This document shows positions 12,101 to 27,100 of a DNA stretch of 64,000 bases, piece after piece. The notes below the pieces were generated by a model. The model made no database searches. It had not been told where the DNA came from and worked only from the letters and a program-made list of their open reading frames with translations. How positions within the stretch are numbered: the stretch's first letter is position 1; each line of letters opens with the position of its first letter. The stretch is from assembly GCA_963971285.1 (NCBI GenBank), contig OZ020247.1, forward strand, positions 16,078,614 through 16,142,613, in the 5' to 3' direction. The DNA comes from Astropecten irregularis. Taxonomy: Eukaryota; Echinodermata; Asteroidea; Paxillosida; Astropectinidae. Position numbers and translations under genes: made by a program.

Positions 12101-15100
12101 GGCAATGAAGGCCAAGGCCTCCGTGGCCTCCGTTAAATTCATGCCTTGGCCAAATGTTCGGTATAGTGGTGTTCATTATAGTAGGCGATCCACTGTATTT
12201 CCCAAAAGTGGCATGTCACTCAATTTCAAATCAACCTCAACTGTAGATGATGGGCCTGTTTGTTTCAGTCACACAATCAGTGATCTTGCCGATCCACATC
12301 CCATGCAGGGTACACTAAAACAGGATCCGGAGCAGCAGGATCACTGATCACATGCCTAAAACTTACAGACCCAATAATGAACACATTCGCAATTTGTGTT
12401 GACAAATACCAGTACTGTTTTCCAAGGGCACTGCTTGGAGTAGAATGATCAAGTCTCTTGCTTTTAGAGCAGCTTCAGTAAAGGTTCAATAGGAACAGAG
12501 AGTCTACAATTTGATTTTTCAGAGCATGACAGGTTTGCAAGGCATGCCAGTTTCGGAGAGTATAGTTTATAACGCTGACTAGGAGTCAAATAAGACTTGA
12601 AGCTATGCATGGTGGAAGTACATGTACTAAAACAAAGTAAGTTTGCGGTGACACCATGTAATCTCTTCTGTGAGAGTGTGTGGTTCTGAGAAGAACCGTT
12701 AGTATTATCTCATCCTCACTCTCCTGAGGACGAACAGAGCATTCTTCGGAACGTCGAGATAATACCAACGGTTCTTCTCAGAACCACACACTCCCACAGA
12801 AGAGATTACATGGTGTCACCGCAAACCTACATTCTTTTTGACTAGGAGTCAAAGGGCACAAGCTCTGAAATCAATGAGCACTGTCTGAGTGGACAGAGGG
12901 ACGGATTGATTACTTAGGAGTAAACACCAGCCCTGGGAGTGGAAGGATGAAGCATTATCCCTGGGAGAAAAGCTCTCAAGTCTGAAAGCACGTCCTGAGA
13001 GAGTTTAACTGCTCACCTCCGATCTGCCATCTTGCATGGAATGACGTAACTTCCGATAGTAGACGCGCCATTTCTGGTACTCTCTGACCACCGTGCTGAG
13101 CGTACGCTTCCAGTATTTGCCCTCTAGTACCACAGCCTGTTGTAGCATCAAAGAAAATTACAAGCAACATATTACACAACTATACTGTATCAGAATCAGT
13201 TCAAATCTCTTTGCTCTTGCAGTGTGTTGTTCTTAAAGGGTTTATTCTGCACAAGGGACCTAAGGGTATTTATTCAACATCATATTTCAGGGCTTATACA
13301 CGTGTAGCTTTGTTAATTGGGTGGGGAGCTGCTTTACGTCTGTCCTCATCCTCCCTGCGTAGTTCTTTTGACATTTGCTGCAAACATTCAACTATGTGCA
13401 GCAGGACAGCACGTTTTGCAGTTTGTTCACATGCAAAAATAATAACTTTGTGAATTGTAATTGAAGAGATGGGAATATAAAAAAATGAACATTGAGGAGG
13501 AAAGACAATTATTGTGGGAGTATGTTGCACACATTTCATATTCCGTAATTTCCTCCAGGGTCTACAAGTGAAGACTTACCCAAATAACATTTTTTCCCAA
13601 GTGTTGTTGGACAACACGCTAAGTTGGATCAACCAGAGTGCCCCCTCTATTCCCACAATGCCTAGCGGTGCTGTGCCCAGTTATCTCCCTCCCTACATAT
13701 GCCTAGACGTACAATGTTTTTGGGAGTAAGATGAACGTAGTAGACTGTTTGTATTCTGACAATTCAATGTGACTAACCTGAGGAGAATTGTGCGCCAAGT
13801 CCACAATCGGGAAGGCAAAGTTGCAAATCTTGGGCTTCCTCTTCTTGCAAACTGCAGGCAAAGGGGAAGACAAAGAAAAGTCACAGTAAAAAATCAAATG
13901 CTCGGACAAGTTGAACTGTTAAGAGCAGAAAATTCCGCTGAATAAACACAGAATTAAAGTCATTGAAAAATGAACCTAGAAAAATTGCCTGAAGCGGGAA
14001 TGGGGATAAAACCGGCGACCTCGAACCTACGACACCTAGATGCAATAGTGAGTGGTTTCATGGTTTCTGACTGCCAGACTAACAAAGATAATTGTCTATT
14101 AGGGACACCACCAACGTAGGGCTGGAGAGCTCAGTTGGAAGAGCGCCTGTACGGTATTCAGGAGGTCGCCGGTTCAAATCCCGCTTCAGTCAATTTTTCT
14201 TTGTTCACCTCTCAATGACTGTTAATGAATCGTAATCTGTATCGTGGTTCGTTCAAACTGCACGTTACAAAGTACAAGTGTACATGTGCTATAAAGATGC
14301 AGCAGACAAATTTGGCTTTTCGGATTCAGCAACTCTTTAAAATCAGTCCTGTTTATTTTACTATTCTGACAGCAGAATAAAATTATATGTATGTGAGCAG
14401 TTCCTACTGTTGACACATTGCGACAAAATCACAAGACTGACAAAAACAAAATGGAAATGTCCCTCGGGGTATTAAGCTGAAGTGGCTGAGAGGAATAATT
14501 CCAGGGTCTTTGTTGAATGAACAATAAATTGCCTCATTTCCCTGCCCTGGGAGCTTGCTCCACTCCATAACAACATTTCTAGGTTACCGGTAAAGGTATA
14601 ATACATGATTGGTAAAGGTCACAGAGCAGCACTCACATGTCTGATCCCGCATGTACATGTACATAATACATGTGCTCATTTTAAGCTCAATCGGACATCT
14701 GAGTCACAGGAAAATAGCGAAAACCTGACTCAATTTTTCTTAGAAAACATTAAGAATGGTTTCAGTCTTTACTGCATGTACATGTAATTTCTGGATAAAA
14801 ACACCATTTCAGGCAAAAATATGTTAGCAGGATGTTTCTACCAGCCCCATCTTCACAGTTCATATCCTGAAAGTTATACATAAATCTCTGAAAATTTCTG
14901 TACACGTATGTACCTTAAAAGGGTGGCTGCAGTGCTTTTTTCAGTCAGGTTTTTTTATTGCCTTCATACAGAGAATATACTGACAAATAATGAATGGCAA
15001 GTCTTATTTTGGTTTTAAACCAGCATTTGGTTTTCCTTTGAATGGCTTTGTAAAACGGGGGATTTTCACGCATACTCATGTAGGGAACCAACAGCAAAAA

Positions 15101-18100
15101 TATAATGAAAAAACATAAAATATGAAGAGGCAAACTTCACCTACAGCAATGGTTTGGTAAAAAAATTACACCACCAGTTGAGTGAAAGGAACATATGTAT
15201 TTGGCAAAATAAAACACATTTAGGAGGAAAAGGTCTGTCAGAAAACCTATAAAACAACCTCAACTTTTTGTGCACAAATCAATTGGGTTACTGCTCTCGG
15301 TTCCCCAGATGACATCACAGTTTTGCTCATGAATATGGAAATGCTAATTAGCATTAAAAAAATATTTTTAACCCTGAATCAGTGTGAGGAAGTGGGTAAA
15401 ATCACAGTCCCCATGTACAGTTTTTTTTATTGGCACATGTTCAAACCATAATATTCCCATTGCAGAGACCCTTTAATAATTTATTTCAAAAGTGCTTCTC
15501 AGGTTGGCTGCACTTAAACTGCCCCTGGGGAAACTTTCTCAGAAACCTGAGCAAACATGTACTACTACAATAGCACACAGGCACTGTTTACACCGTAAGC
15601 ATTAACAAAAATGGCTTCTGACACAATGCACAAGAGAAATGTGTCCATTTACCAAGAGCAAATTCAATTTAAGCCTTTCATCATGTTCATGACGGAGAAT
15701 AGGGTATTGCAACGATTTAATATGTATAACGTCAAATTCTATAGTGGCCGCCAGACAGAATGTTAGTTTCCTTTCAATTGACTATAACTTGTGTATTAAA
15801 GGTAGTATCATACTGGTAAGAAACCGAAACAGAAATATTCACAGATTTGTACGTATAACTTACAGGGCTGGTAGAAACATACCGTTAAAATTCTTCTGCC
15901 TGAAATGGTGTATTTATCCAGAAATTAGTAAAACAACGACCAAAAAGAGAAAAGACTAAATGCTGTGGCCGTTTTTCACTGTTTTCTCAAATATTGGGCA
16001 CCGTATGCGACTGAAATTTTCACAGATGACTGTTACTGTATCTGTCTTGATATTTTTGCCCACGAATCTGTATTTCTTTGATAAAAACCAAAGTATGATA
16101 CTACCTTTAAGTGAAACAAAACATTTTAGCTGTGCAGTTGGTGAAAATTTGCTTGAATTATACACAAGTCGACATTATAAATGTGTGTGGTGTGCATCAT
16201 GCATGCATATTTCTATATACTGTGTACTGTCGATTGTTGGGGCAAACAATATGTACAGCGTACTGTCTAAAGCTTTGGCAGGTTGGACTTTATAACCTAA
16301 CAACACCGAAATGAGAGGTTACAGGTACATAAGATCCGCTCTTCTTGGTACAACGTTATGCTTCAACACAGCCAACGTGTCTATGAAAATGAAAAAGAAC
16401 AAACACCTGTGACCTTTGACCTCTTGGCAAGCTACCCATGCTGTAATGTAAAGAGGCTAGGCAGTAGCAGCCTCGATTCTGAAGGCTGTTTGAAGCATGT
16501 ACTTGGCAAGTCAACCGTTGCAACGATTTGGGGGATTTGGGGCCAGAGTCAAAAAGGGTGAATGTACATGAATGCTTAAGTACATGTGTGCACTTCATGT
16601 TATGAAGTGACAACAGTTTGGGTATCACAACAAAATATGAGCAAAATCACTTTACATTGTAATTAAAGAAACCTCTGATATCCATATTCATATTTTTGTT
16701 TAAAGTGTCACCACTAATATGTGATGAAATTTTCACTCTGTTCCCCTTAGTTATTATCCTCTCATCCATTTACAGTGTATGCGTAAAGGAATGCAGAGTA
16801 AATCAGGAAATCGATGGTGTTGGTTGCCATGCATCTCCTGATGAGGACTAGAGCAGGATAGTCGAAACGTTGAGACCTTACGAGAAGTGCGAACGAAATC
16901 GAAGAAAATTGAAAGAGTCACCTACATGTACATAGAAAATTGATCAGGTCGCCCAAGGCCGTGACCCAGGACTGATTTTCTAAAAGCCCTGAAGATTGAT
17001 GTAAAAGTGTAAATCAATCCCAGTCATGCTAGTTGCCAGGTGATATTGATATTTCAAAGTCAAGACGGCTCCGGATGTTTTGTGAAATCCACTCCCGGCC
17101 CCCGCACCTTGCAGGGAAAAGCTCCGGGAATACGTGGGATCACTGAGACCTAAAAAGGCAGAGGCACCAATGCAAATGACTACGGTATTAGGGCACCTAC
17201 TGTAAGGCAATGACAAGGAGGCACCAAGGCAATGACCAGGGGCACCAAGGCAATGATAAGGGACACAAAGGCAATGACCAGGGAGTGCCGAGGCAATGAC
17301 CAGGGGCACCAAGGCAATGACCAGGAGAACCAAGGCAATAACCAGGGGCACCAAGGCAAATAACCAGGGTCACTAAGGCAATGACCAGGGACACCAAGGC
17401 AATGACAAGGGACACAAAGGCAATGACAAGGGGCACCAAGGCAATGACCAGAGTGCCAAGGCAATAACCAGGGGCACCAAGGCAATGACCAGGGAGTGCC
17501 AAGGCAATGACCAGGGGCACCAAGGCAATGACCAAGGAGCACCAAGGCAATGACCAGGGGCACCAAGGCAATGACCAGGGAGTGCCAAGGCAATGACCAG
17601 GGGCACCAAGGCAATGACCAAGGAGCACCAAGGCAATGACAAGGGGCATCAAGGCAATGACCAGAGGCACCAAGGCAATTACTGTACCAGGGGGCAGGAA
17701 TGCAAAGGCAGGGCTCGAAATAATACTAGCCCGGCATACAATGTCCAGCAACAACCACTCTTGGCTAGCTAGACTCGCTTCCTTGGTTGCCCAATGGGCT
17801 AGGTAAAAAAAAAAAGAAAAAAAAAGAACCTTCATGCAAAGGTATGGATCAACATACAGTATGTACGGGCCAGTAAAAATTTAAATGGACAAGTAAAATC
17901 TAAAGTAAGCTGGCCCGGTGGACTTGCCAGGAAAACGCAAGGCCTGAAAGGCTATACGACCTTTGTGAAATAAATGTTCTGTGTGGCTGTGATCTGAGCC
18001 TTTAATGGGGGGGGGGGGGGGAGGGCAGGGGAGGAGGAGGGAAAGGCCCCCAGGGAAGTCTTCCACAAAAACCAAGGTCTGCACCAATCAGCAAATTTCC

Positions 18101-21100
18101 TCAGTTCTACGAAAAACAGGAAGACGGGGTAATGTGATCAGGTTTGGAGCCAATACTAGGGAAGATGGATCAAGGATAAAAGGGAAGGCAAAGGAAATTT
18201 ATGGTGTTGGTTGTCACAAAGCACTCAGACACTATTTAGCCCTGTTTGCACTGGATTTCAAATGGTAAAACTTAAAAACGATGGGAACATTCCCCATTTT
18301 AAGTCTAGTGCAAACAGCTGAGGACATGGCTTTTGGCCCTGAAACATTCACATGTACAGTGGGAAAATTCTATAAAAGATTTGGGCATTCATTTCTTATT
18401 ACACAGAAATTGCTTGTGAAATCAATATACTGTACATTTAGGCCCCTATTAGTCCTTGGGAAATTCTGTATAAACTAGCAACATAACAAAGGTAGTAATT
18501 TACAAGCATACAGTATACACTGTATGTACATGTACAATGTACATGTACATGTACATACTGTACATGTACATCATCTTTGTAAACATTTATGAAGACTTAC
18601 AAATTTAGTTTAATCACATATTTCAAGTTTGCTTACAACTGCCGGTTCAATTGTACAGTACATGTATGTATTTTCTATCCGACAGACCAACACATCTGGC
18701 TACATGTACATGTACATGTACATAGGTGTTTTGTTTAACAATGGTCCATAATTGCATTACACGTAGGCCTATGTGAAGAGTGTGTGGATAGCGAATCCAA
18801 CAAAATGCTGACCTTGAATACTGTACATTATTCAGGTATGTACATGTACACAAGAAGAACATGACTGCATGATGTACATCATGATAAATGCACATGTTCA
18901 GTGTTACATGAATACAGTATGTTGTCATGAGACATACTGTGTGTACAAAACAGCACACTGCAAGCTTGGGTCAAAGTTCAAAGTCACCTCAGTGTGCACA
19001 CATTTTATACAGACATGCCAACATGTATTAATGCTGCTGTGCTGTGCTGTGCTGTGCTATGCCTGTAATTACATTATTTACAAGGTCAAGGCTAGGCCTT
19101 CCCAGACAGTCACCTACTGTACATGTACAAGTCTCTCATCACATGAGGACAAGGGTTTTGTAGACAGATGACCTGGGCTTGGAATTCCCTACCAGGACAT
19201 GGAGCAACATGTACTACACATGTACTGTCCCATTGCAAATGCAGAGACCATTTTCAGCTTTTTCTATACAGTTGATTCCATGTACATTGTACAAACCATA
19301 ACACAGCAGGCCAATTTTAAATGATCGAGGTACACTGTAGGCTACATGTAACTTGGACTTGGAGGCAACCCACCACATGACGTACACTGTATCAGTAATC
19401 AGTATGCTCTGTTTTGTTTTTAATGCATGAGAGGAAAATCATTTGCTGCCTCGGGTGGGATTTATTTTTCCATGTATAATTATGGTGTGCACATTAATAA
19501 ATGATGAGCAAGCAATGCTACCACAAAACCATGAATGGTTCTGGCATAAATTAGTAAGCCATGATGGGCAATTCCACAGAAACTCCCATTATGGTTTCCA
19601 TGCAATTTTCAAATGCTTTTGACTGTGAACAATAATTTTGTTGCATACATACATGTAGTACAGTACAATATGTACATTTTATAACAATTTATCTATAAAC
19701 GGTATATGCCTACCTATACCTACAATGTCTTGCTCAAATTCCACTTACAAATATCTTCCTAACCAAAAACCACTTGCCTCCACTATCAATTCAAACCACA
19801 CTCATCTATTTGTCAGTTACATGTACCTCCATTATTTACTTCAATAAAAAGATACAATGAAGCTCAACTTTAATCTTACTTGGTACATCATCCTTTTTTT
19901 TTTAAGTTACAGAATAAAGTCTATTCATTTGTCTTGCTCAAATTCCACTCACTGACGGGAAAACGTATCAACTTCACTTTACTTCACTTACTTCATAACC
20001 AAAATCCACTTATCCCACTACATTGTAAGTGATTAAGTGTTAATGTTGAGAAGGGCTGCATTAAGTACTACCGTACTTTGTATGCAACAAGCTTGTAAAA
20101 ACTGTGGGGTTTTTTTTTAAGGGAGCATGTAGGATTTGCAAAGATGCGCGTTTTGGCTGAATTTGGTACAGTATACTGTATGTACATTTTACATACTTAT
20201 GTACATGTAAACAGAAGTGAAGGTCTTAAACTTCCTTACAGACGTTGTTTCATGTAGGCCTACATGTACATGTGTACATGTACCTTTTTACGCTTTGTTC
20301 ATCTGGATAGCAGAAATACGGCCGAAATAATCTTGGCCCAATAATGACTGGCAACAACACAGTAGGTTACCCAATTACCCAAAGCCTTAACGAGGAAAAG
20401 CCACTCCCAACATGTTTTAATGTATTTTATTCTTATTTTAAATTTTCAGACGTGTATTAAAAAAAAAAAGATAATGTAAAACAAAAGTTGTTGCGTTACT
20501 GTTTGTTTTTTTTATCAGACATTTGTTGTAAAATCCTACTAGGTAGCAATCTGCAATGTACAGAGAGCTCACATGTACATGTATATATATTGGCTATTAT
20601 TACACATGTACATGTACATAAATACATTTTAAAAACCGTAATTAACCTACGGCCTACTGGTACTTTTCTTGTATATCAAACTACAGGACATACAATTTTT
20701 AATGGATTTTGTGCCAAATGCTATGATATCAAGTAGTGAACGTGACCATGTACATGTAGGTCGCAAGGTCACCTAAGGGTGGATTTATGTATCAAGGGCA
20801 TGTCTTGTACAGCCTGCATTCAGAGTTCACTTCAATGAGTGCATTCACCACATGTAGGGTTTTTTGTACTCTAAAGCACAACAGCCAAAGGAATTTACAG
20901 TAAGGCACCATAATGGTACACATTTCATAAAATGTTAATCCCTTCTTTAGAATAGTGTGGACAAAGGCAAGAGTGTATATTTTTTTTGGGGGGGGTTGGA
21001 TTTTTTTTAACTATGGGAACTTTCTCCTGTTGGTGTACTGTACAACCACGGAGGTATAAAAAGGAGGTGTGAGGGTGTACTGCTCGGTCGACCACGTTTG

Positions 21101-24100
21101 CATTTATTAGGGGCACACTGTTTCACAAATCACAAGTGACATTTTAACAAGAATGTGTACATGTACTGTAGGTGCAACCAATGGTTCACATGTACATCAT
21201 GTATTGGAAACTTGAAACATCAAGACATCCTGGTTAGGCTGAGGAACAAACATCTAGGGTTAACCTCACACTGGCACTACTGGCAGTGTGACTTTATAGC
21301 TTGTATACATCTTCTGTAGGCTGTAATCTCTTCATCAAAGCCATTAGTGTCCATCTGTCTGAACCCCATAGTTTAAAGGTACTTCACTATCATGCTTGGG
21401 TAGGAAACCAGATTTACAGGTTTTTTTACACTATGGTTGAAAGATGGTGATGGATACTGTTCAAATTTGTCTTCCTGAAATGCTGTATTTATCCATAAAA
21501 GTGTAAAAATCAAAGACCAAAAAAACAAACTCTTGCATGAACAAAGTGGGGACAGTATGGGAGGATGGGACTAAACTTTTCACAGACGACTGTTACATGT
21601 ACTTTATCTTTCTTGATTCTTTTGCCCATGAATCTGCATTTCTTTGACAAAAACCAAAGTACAGTGTATGGTACATGTACATGTAATACCTTCAGGCCTA
21701 AGAACCAATGTACATGTAAGATACAATACTGTTCATGTACAGTGTACATGTATTTGTATTCAGAAATTCCCTGACTCGTGAACAAATTGAGCAGGGTTAC
21801 AGAAGCCACGGCACTCCTTGTGGTTATAAATACCCAATACAGGTCTGAGCCGCTATTTGAAGGATGCTTTTTTGTTTACTATTCCCAATTCTGTGTGGGT
21901 CAAGACCTACTGTATGCCTACATGTACACTGTACATGTACGTGCACGACAGCATGATATTTGTGGTGTGTGCTGGTGGTCGAATGCATGACAGAGAGGAC
22001 AACCCGAGACTGCCATCATTAATTATCCACCATTGATGCAAGATATTTCTCAATAGAAAAGTATAGACCTACAGTGGAACGCCGCTATATCATCCATGCG
22101 AGAAGCACAGATATCAATCCGTTTACAAGTAATAAACTGCTGCAAACTGCTCATCAGCCAAAATGACCTGAAATATATCAAATGCTTAAAGTTAGGAGGG
22201 CCTGATGCGTTTCGATCCTAACAGGATCTTTCTCAAAGGCGAACATTAAATAGTGGTCATATTCGTTATAGTGATATACATACATACATGCAGTGTAAAG
22301 AACCAATTGGGACTTGGGTATGTATTGTACACACAAAATTGGGAGCCAAGGATGATGTTTGGTATAGCGGTGTTCCACTGTATTCAACCTTTGTTTAGAC
22401 ATCCCTCATTGTCTTTACAAAAGTTCAATTGTCACAACATTATATTTTCTATCCTATTGTCCCCTCTCCCACTTTTCTCCCCCTCCCCAAAAAAATAAAT
22501 AAATAATGAAACTAAATCCCTCAGCCAAAAATACAGACGAAAAAAATCATATGGAGGAAAACAATCATCATCATCATTTACATTTATTTCAACGTTGCCA
22601 TAGATAATGATAAGTGTTTTGTTTTACTTGACAAAGCATGATCAGGTATTTATACACTATTTATTTAATAACAGTAAACATTAAAGGCAACATCTAGGAC
22701 CGGGGTGAAGCAATTTAAAGCTGTAAATTGTTCCCCAAACCTACAGTATGGACAGACAAGACAAACAAATATAACACATGAAAAGACAAAACACAAGACA
22801 TGTGTAAAGACAGCATACCCCGGTAAATAAAAACCCACAACAACAACAACCTCAATTCTATATATCCCCAACATAAAATCATCTATTACTGAATAATCAC
22901 GGCGTCTGCTGAGACGAGGGATTCGATTCACTCCGCTGACCCCAGCTACAGGGCTCGAATTTCGTGAAAAAAAGCACTGGACAGCAGGTCTAGTAACTAA
23001 AGCATTTTACTAGATCTGAACTTTTTTCAATGACCTGTGGCATTCATGTGCATAGGAAAACCATTAATTGTATGCAATATTGTGTCATAAATCATCAATT
23101 TAGGCACCATTTCACTTGTGCAAGGAAAACAAAATCACTAGACAGCAGGACTAGTGCAGTACACACCTTACCGACACTGAAATCACTAGACTCGGTCCAA
23201 GGTATTTCGAGCCCTGAGCTAGCTCGGTGTCCTAACGGTATGGCATCTGCACTAGTTAGTATAAAGCAGGAGGTCATGTGTTCGAATCCCACCTGAGCCA
23301 GCGCATGATTTTTTCATGCACTCTCAAAAGCATTTAGTGAAATGCTTCATCTACACCATACGTCAGTGATGGGTAATAAATTATTTGCATAAATTTAACA
23401 AAATCAGTGATCCAAGCCTTTACTATATAATTCTGTAGGTGAACTTTATAATTCTCATATGTTTTACAATTCATCAGAAATTCAAATATTCAATAACTGT
23501 AGAATGGGATGGGCCCTTATAAAAAACAATAATAAAATTGATTGGAAATGACGTCAGTAATTACAGTTTGCATTTTTCTGCATATGTCAGAATAGAAGGG
23601 CCATCCTTGGCACGAAGCCAACACATTGCGTTGTGCCAAATCCCGCTTGATTCAGTGTAGAAACACAAACAGATACCAGTAATGGACTTTATACACGTCC
23701 TGTTATTAAAATTAAACACTGTGTGGGGCAATATCGCATTGCGCAGATGCCTGAGCATTGTTTGTACTGCTACACGTAGCTTTGCTAAAATCTGAAGGTC
23801 AGAAAAAGCAAGCATATGGCATGCCTTCACAGACCTTATTTTGTAGTAACGCACTTCCTAGATTTTTGCAACTTGGCCAAAAAAAGTACATGGTCTGCTC
23901 GGTGATCAATATTCTTCAATTCCATTTGCCTCAAATTTTCTTCTTTTTTCCCCTAATTTTATTTAATCATACATGTACAAGATGCAAGAATATGTACTCC
24001 TACATGTACATGGTTCAAAACCAATTTAGGCCTACATTGTAGAGTAAACTGGCCAGAACTTCAAGTTTACCTGGCTCTTTTCAGAGCCACAGAACTAAAC

Positions 24101-27100
24101 AAAATCTGAGTATAATTTATGTCTCACTGTATTACTGCAAAATCAATTATTTTACTAACAGTATGTGTACAATGTGAATACAGCAATGGCAATAAAGCAC
24201 ATTTTAGGCCTACACTGTACATGTACATTACTATCTAGGACTAATTCAAGGTTGTAGGACAATAATAATGGGACCTACATACGTGTACACTGTACATTTA
24301 ATATGCACGCATGCATGGTACCGTAAGTTTAGGCTACTGAATATTTTTCTTACATGTACACGTGCATGTACACATACGGCACATGTACATGTATGCGTGT
24401 ACATTGTGTATAATGCACATGTTAATGTTGATGTACAATTTACATGTGTACACATGTAATGTACATGTATGTGTACACATTGTACGTACAAAAAGTTGTA
24501 CATGTACATGTATAATGTGGCACTTTAAATAGGCAATTAGGCACTTGCACAGAATTTGGGGTGAAATTGAAGGAATCAGTTATTTTTCACTAAAATGATC
24601 AACGGGAAGGGGGTAGAAAATGTCGGCATGTGCATGCTCTTTTTGTCTCATTTCCCCCCAGTCATCTCGTCTCGTGTTTGCCCCATCAAAAATACATGCA
24701 TTTCAAGTAGATGCTTGAGTTTGTTTTGCTTACAGTGTACATGTATATGATTGTACAGTACGTACATGTACAGTACGTGTACTAAGTTTGTGTGAAAGAT
24801 ATACACACGTACATGAAGGCCTAAACGTACAGTATGTACTTCATATACACCGATCTGACGGCGCGACCATGGAGGTAGGAAAATCCCCCGCCATTACCGC
24901 AGTGTCCCCGCGCATATTTTGTCTAGCAACAACAAAATTTCATCCGCCACACTCTATAAGGTTGGGACATACACCCTCCAATTATAGAGTGCGGTGGAGT
25001 GTAAATTCTTTTGTTGCCTGACAAAAGCAAGGCAGGAACACTGCAGTAATGGCGGACAGTATATCGTGCTGTCGGATCGGTCTATACCACAAGCATTTCA
25101 AGCATGTCATTTTATTAGCATTCATGCTGTACATGTAGGCCTATACATGTAATCTGGTCCGTGAATGTGCACTGTATTTTTAGCAAATCTGAACCATCAC
25201 TTAAACTGTGAAACACGCAACGGGATGCATGTATACACGTACATAATGTACACATATTGTACATATGTAAACACGTGTACAATGTACATGACACATGAGT
25301 GACTGAGTGGTCCTAGCTGCACGTAACCTACATTCTTGGGATAAATGTTCCAGTTTATGAAGCAATGACATGAATGCACATGGGCAATTCCACGCAAGTG
25401 CGACATGAGGGTAAAAATTTCAAAATGGTTTTCTCCCAAATATCTTTTGCAAAAGTGACAGGGTATATGCTGAAGCTTCTAGAAATAAAAAAAAATTGTC
25501 TCTTGACCAATTATTTTGTAAGTTACAGCACTCTGAAGTCGATGCTACATTTATGCTGCAAATTGGAGGTAAGAACATAAAATGTATTTCTTTTCATATT
25601 TTTCATCAATCTGATGATATCTAATTTAATTTTGTGTTAAAATACCAGGTTTGAGTGTATGTTTTAAGGAACATAACTTTTATTTAAATAGATTTTGTAA
25701 AATACCCATGATGCATGGTCAAAATAATTGCTTAGGGTTGATGTAATGTCAGTCACGAAAAACAAAAGTTTTTCCTATAAAAGTAAGCAAGATAGTAATT
25801 AGAATCTGCCCTTCATTATTTTCTTGGTTTGGGCTGTGGGTAGTGCAGTAGTGTTATAAAGTGACCTGATGATTGTTATTTAAAGATTTGGTAAATGGTA
25901 CAAATGTGTAATGTCAGTCACAATGTAATGTCAGTCACGATAGATTGCCATATTGTAATGTCAGTCACGTCAATACTTTTAGTCAGTGGAAGAAATTTTG
26001 AACAGTGAATGGGCTGATAACTTCTCTAGTATAGTACCCACATTCCTACAATGACATTTAATCATGCTGAAATAATGCTCTTAGATCTAACATACTTGTT
26101 TTTGGTATTTTAAATCCACCACCTTCAATGTTATGCTCGTAAGTGAATAATAAATGGATTTTGTTTTGGCCAAAATGCACCCCCATGTTAACACTCATTC
26201 AACATGAATAATTATTGACATTTGATTGAAGTGAAAGTAATTTTATGCAGTCTTTTACTTTTTTGAATAGGGGCATACATTACAAGGGTCTCACACTACA
26301 TAAGTTGTACAAGAGGGTCAGGAGGATGCCAAAGACAGGAGCAGAGAGACAGGCCGAGTGCAGGAAAAATGTGAAAGAAAGAGGATTAAATGCAGCATAC
26401 AAGCAGACAAGGAAAGAAATGCAGAGGAACAAAGGTCACCAACAAGAGAAAAAGGGGACAAACTATCTAAGACTTGTCAGAGAAAGTTGTGAAAGGTGTT
26501 GATACAATTGCAGTCAATGATTGGTGTGTTGTTGACTAATTATAAGGGTGAGCCCTTCCCTGGGGCATTAATTTAAGTTGTGTGTCCGAATGACAACTCC
26601 GAAGTGTCGTCATGATAAAAGCTGGTGATAATACTAGAAGTGGCCATTGAGAGAGGACAAAATACACTACACCACAGACACAATAAGGATAAAGTTGGAA
26701 GCACAAATGTCTGTGAACGTAACTTTGATGGCTTACAGCAATGCTTAAATTTGTTTAATATACATACAGTGTATACATGTATGTATATATGTACACTGTA
26801 CATGTACTGTACATGTAAATGTACATACAGGTGTGTAGCCTTTTTTCTCTCATTTCCAAGCTTTAATCATCTTAGAATTGTAATTATTCCTTTAAATATA
26901 GTATAAACAGTCAATTGATACTTCTGTTGTTGGCAGAAAGTGTATTATTTAAGTGTTGAATTGTTGCTACTGTTAAACATCTGTTATTGATCTAACACGT
27001 AATGTCAGTCACGGTAATGTCAGTCACGGAGGTTAATTTGCATATTTGTTAAGAAATTAATTAAAAGTTTTTCCCATCTTTCTACATTTGTTTGTTACCC

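Noticed and set aside
17180-17835. Four overlapping ORFs of 89-212 codons with LPWCPWSLPW-type repeats
   Set aside because: Produced by the 21-bp minisatellite; no start context, splice sites or family resemblance.
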